DNA from: CAYVAR01 sp964449675 | GTDB taxonomy: Bacteria; Patescibacteriota; Microgenomatia; UBA10105; UBA927 | DNA length: 38,173 nt | Reading direction: 5' to 3' | Assembly (NCBI GenBank): GCA_964449675.1 | Contig: CAYVAR010000013.1 | Coordinates: forward strand, 1-38,173 | Shown here: piece after piece, positions 37,188 to 38,173 of the stretch | Layout of the letters: the number at the start of each line of letters is the position of its first letter | How positions within the stretch are numbered: position 1 is the stretch's first letter | Program-made: the position numbers and the translations under genes | Notes under the pieces: generated by a model | The model's database searches: none | The model's input: the letters and a program-made list of their open reading frames with translations, nothing else | Told to the model about the DNA's origin: nothing

Positions 37188-37373
37188 CTATCGGTAACGC
37201 CTCATACTCACTACTTCTTCGAGCTCATTGGGCAAATATTTTTGTGCAATTGCCTCACGAAGCACCTGCGCTATAGAAATATGCTGCTTCTTTGCAATAT
37301 CTCGAATTTTCTGATGCACCGGTTGGGGCAAATAAATTTGTGTCCGAACTTCTGATACTCGAAGCTGCCGCAT
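37188..37373 (-). CDS. ribbon-helix-helix (CopG-type) protein
   Basis: A 61-aa protein. The strand RTQIYLPQPVHQKIRDIAKK and helix-turn-helix pair ISIAQVLREAIAQKYL form a MetJ/Arc-type RHH domain. No toxin gene follows, so it is more likely an operon regulator than an antitoxin. A canonical promoter sits just upstream. Confidence 0.8.
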   Translation of the reverse strand: MRQLRVSEVRTQIYLPQPVHQKIRDIAKKQHISIAQVLREAIAQKYLPNELEEVVSMRRYR

Positions 37374-37381
37374 ATAAAGGA

Positions 37382-37410
37382 AGAATACTGAATATACATC
37401 ACTTTGTCAA
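37382..37410 (-). promoter_or_regulatory. leaderless promoter of the RHH operon
   Basis: TTGACA (37405-37410), 17 nt, TATTCT (37382-37387), then 8 nt to ATG 37373 on the minus strand. Confidence 0.7.
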
Positions 37411-37459
37411 AAGATCACAGGAGGCACTTATCCTTCAGGGATTCTACACACAATGGTCA

Positions 37460-38068
37460 TCAAAACTCTTGGGTAGGGAAATAAGTGCTTTCTTGTGGTA
37501 GGTTGAGTTCAGGTCTAATAAATAGGACGACTGCTCGAGCCAATCTATTTTGTGGTAATAATCGTTCTCTGATTGGGGCATTTGCAACATACCACGTTTT
37601 CTGTAATATTCCCCGATCGCTTACCACAGTTTTCACACCTATAACAACATCTTTTGTTGCTGCTTGCCATTCATGATATTGCGTTTCATAATCTAAATCA
37701 TAATCCCCTTCTCGGTAATCCGGAGCATCATTCAATGAGTCTTCAATGTTCTTTCTACCAGAAACCTCATCAGTTAATACAGCTATAGTTTTTGATAATG
37801 TGTCATTAAGTACAGTTTCTGAAAATGCAGGACCATATGGATCTGCAACTCTCCCACCGAGCTCTGAGTACGTATGGCTTTCACCTGTTACTGGATTATG
37901 AGTATACGTAAGAAATTCAATTAATTCTGATTGTCCTGATTCAACTTGAGTAACTGCATTTGAAAACAACTCATAAGCATTTTGAGCAACAGCCAGTTCT
38001 CCCCCCGTTCCTCGAGTATCATCGTCCATTGGTGCCATGTTGGCTGGATCATAGTATCTGACCAGCAC
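37460..38068 (-). CDS. hypothetical protein, possibly 5'-incomplete
   Basis: A 202-aa protein from GTG 38068 (or ATG 38038). It is acidic with NPVTGESHTYSELGGRVADP, TKDVVIGVKTVVSDRGILQK and a C-terminal NRLARAVVLFIRPELNLPQE. The frame upstream of the GTG stays open back to a TGA (reading TIEEINVRVCITGVSTSV), but offers no NTG start, so the true N-terminus is unclear. No family recognised. Confidence 0.5.
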   Translation of the reverse strand: MLVRYYDPANMAPMDDDTRGTGGELAVAQNAYELFSNAVTQVESGQSELIEFLTYTHNPVTGESHTYSELGGRVADPYGPAFSETVLNDTLSKTIAVLTDEVSGRKNIEDSLNDAPDYREGDYDLDYETQYHEWQAATKDVVIGVKTVVSDRGILQKTWYVANAPIRERLLPQNRLARAVVLFIRPELNLPQESTYFPTQEF

Positions 38069-38173
38069 GCTTGTCGATACACCGGTTATACATACACGTA
38101 CGTTTATTTCTTCTATAGTCTTAAAGTATCAGCGAATTAGTTTACATCATCGCTCAATGAAAACAGAGCAACC

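Noticed and set aside
1..38173. UGA recoding
   Set aside because: TGA ends several well-supported genes (2035, 23760, 36960), and no conserved protein contains in-frame TGA.

Overview
The window looks like a chromosomal piece from a Patescibacteria (Candidate Phyla Radiation) genome, most likely Microgenomates-like. This is inferred from the gene set: a TraG/DUF87-type ATPase beside a proline/serine-rich partner, DUF5667, DUF5678 next to a retropepsin-like protein, paired cytidylate-kinase-like proteins, many lineage-restricted hypotheticals, and dense short repeats between and inside genes. UGA is used as a stop (for example the genes ending at 2035 and 23760), so this is not the UGA=Gly code of Gracilibacteria or Absconditabacteria.

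Layout. 1-2.4 kb: the 3' end of a tRNA, a GIY-YIG protein, an HTH/PIN toxin-antitoxin pair, and a membrane protein with a long structured leader. 2.6-6.3 kb: tRNA(CAU), a FtsB/DivIC-like protein, a Xer-type recombinase with altered catalytic residues, IPP isomerase, a methyltransferase-like protein, and a retropepsin/DUF5678 pair bounded by tRNA-Ile(UAU) and a copy of its 3' end. 6.3-9.2 kb: a second structured-leader membrane protein, D-Ala-D-Ala ligase, and a Fic-MerR fusion behind a palindromic operator. 9.2-14.4 kb: conjugation-type ATPase, an asparagine-synthetase-like PP-loop enzyme and its partner. 14.4-18.6 kb (all minus): a cobalamin-riboswitch-like element and hairpin in front of a 718-aa protein, an EreA/ChaN-like protein, a CDI-type nuclease toxin and its immunity protein. 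18.6-22.4 kb (minus): nrdR-nrdJ-cobalamin adenosyltransferase under an NrdR box. 22.5-26.6 kb: DUF5667, two HD hydrolases, a BrnT/BrnA-like module, and two cytidylate-kinase-like paralogs. 26.6-31.7 kb (plus): three phosphoribosyltransferases and guaA (purine salvage), with two copies of a promoter-hairpin cassette. 31.7-38.1 kb (minus): GapN-type dehydrogenase, GIY-YIG, a third structured-leader membrane protein, PP2C phosphatase, superoxide dismutase, and a small RHH/membrane-protein operon.

How the parts connect. NrdJ needs adenosylcobalamin, the adenosyltransferase makes it, NrdR represses the set, and a cobalamin riboswitch candidate starts at the stop codon of the adenosyltransferase and faces the next (toxin-bearing) operon. 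The PRTases and GuaA form a base-salvage route suited to a scavenging host-associated cell. IPP isomerase and D-Ala-D-Ala ligase serve isoprenoid and wall metabolism.

Four genome-level patterns stand out. (1) Many promoters put the -10 box only 5-9 nt before the start codon, implying leaderless mRNAs. (2) Three GC-richer membrane-protein genes instead have leaders of about 180-265 nt with hairpins and strong Shine-Dalgarno sites. (3) Short repeats are embedded in frame in at least nine ORFs. (4) A zinc-ribbon reading frame lies directly behind the stop codon of the Asn-synthetase-like gene.
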